Positions 6,157 to 6,422 of a stretch of DNA of 6,422 bases are shown here, piece after piece. Every line of letters starts with the position of its first letter. Position 1 is the stretch's first letter. Both the position numbers and the translations under genes were made by a program. The notes under the pieces were generated by a model. That model saw nothing but the letters and a program-made list of their open reading frames with translations. It was not told the origin of the DNA and did no database searches. The stretch is from a bacterium (GTDB taxonomy: Bacteria > JAMORN01): assembly GCA_027063545.1 (NCBI GenBank), contig JAMORN010000151.1:1-6422 (forward strand), given 5' to 3'.

Positions 6157-6422
6157 ATGAATGTAAAAAATAACTTTATTTTATCTATTATAATGGTCTT
6201 TATACTTACCATTGTAGTTTATGCTAAACATATTGACAAAGTAGTTTTTTTTAACATAAAAAATGATTCTCCTGAATATTCTTCTATTTTAATTGATATG
6301 ATTAAACATGATTTCCAAATAGATACAATTTTAGTCAAAAATAAAGACTCACTTAAAAATATTATAGATAGTCTTAATATAAAATATGCTATAAAATTAG
6401 AACTAAATAATACAGATGTTAG
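6157..6422 (+). CDS. Exported protein of unknown function, N-terminal part (runs off the window)
   Basis: An open frame of 88 complete codons continues past the window end. The start is ATG at 6157, one base after the previous stop, with AAGGA at 6144-6148 eight bases upstream. Residues 1-23 form a signal peptide: Lys near the start, a hydrophobic core (FILSIIMVFILTIVV), and a likely cleavage site after VYA before KH. There is no lipobox Cys, so it would be secreted or periplasmic rather than a lipoprotein. The mature part alternates strand-like and helix-like stretches (KVVFFNIKN, then SSILIDMIKHDF, then KYAIKLELNN). This loosely recalls envelope proteins of the CsgG/LpoB fold type, but that is a weak impression. 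I do not recognise the family. Its tight linkage to the FlhB-C-like gene suggests co-expression. Confidence 0.75.
   Translation, partial: MNVKNNFILSIIMVFILTIVVYAKHIDKVVFFNIKNDSPEYSSILIDMIKHDFQIDTILVKNKDSLKNIIDSLNIKYAIKLELNNTDV

Noticed and set aside
1-6422. CRISPR arrays, tRNA or rRNA genes, insertion sequences, attachment sites
   Set aside because: No regularly spaced repeats, no tRNA-like cloverleaf or CCA end, no transposase-like frame and no terminal inverted repeats were seen on either strand.

Overview
This is an AT-rich bacterial chromosome segment with two divergent blocks on either side of an AT-rich intergenic region (about 2043-2380). Flagellin, a free-standing FlhB C-terminal domain protein and a FliK-like protein show a motile bacterium. 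The very low GC content and the gene types (a PgcA-type phosphoglucomutase, a SwrB/DUF6115-like membrane protein, a YlqG/YlqH-like pair, and a flagellin leader that looks like a CsrA target) suggest a low-GC anaerobe-like lineage. Bacillota, Spirochaetota and Deferribacterota cannot be told apart from this window alone.

Left block, minus strand: a complete phosphoglucomutase/phosphomannomutase gene (267-2042) is followed after 13 bases by the 5' part of a tRNA-dihydrouridine synthase gene (253 down to 1, running off the window). They look like one transcript. The best promoter candidate is an extended -10 at 2246-2254, only about 30 bases from the flagellin promoter.

Middle, plus strand: a single-gene flagellin unit. 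It has a near-perfect sigma-28 promoter (2286-2312), a roughly 60-nt leader with two GGA motifs and alternative short hairpins around a strong Shine-Dalgarno, a 272-residue flagellin starting at 2381, and a strong intrinsic terminator (3231-3258).

Right block, plus strand: four closely spaced, extremely AT-rich genes. They encode a two-TM membrane protein with a C-terminal helix-turn-helix-like domain (3325-4290), an Asn-rich FliK-like protein (4326-5885), an 88-residue protein equal to the C-terminal cytoplasmic part of FlhB without its NPTH cleavage site (5889-6155), and the start of a signal-peptide-bearing protein of unknown function (6157 to the window end). A FliK-like protein beside a FlhB-C-like protein recalls the substrate-specificity switch of flagellar type III export. 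The block may therefore encode an accessory export-control module, with the membrane protein as a SwrB-like partner. This functional reading is inference. The first three genes of the block have no visible Shine-Dalgarno, unlike the flagellin, mutase and fourth gene.
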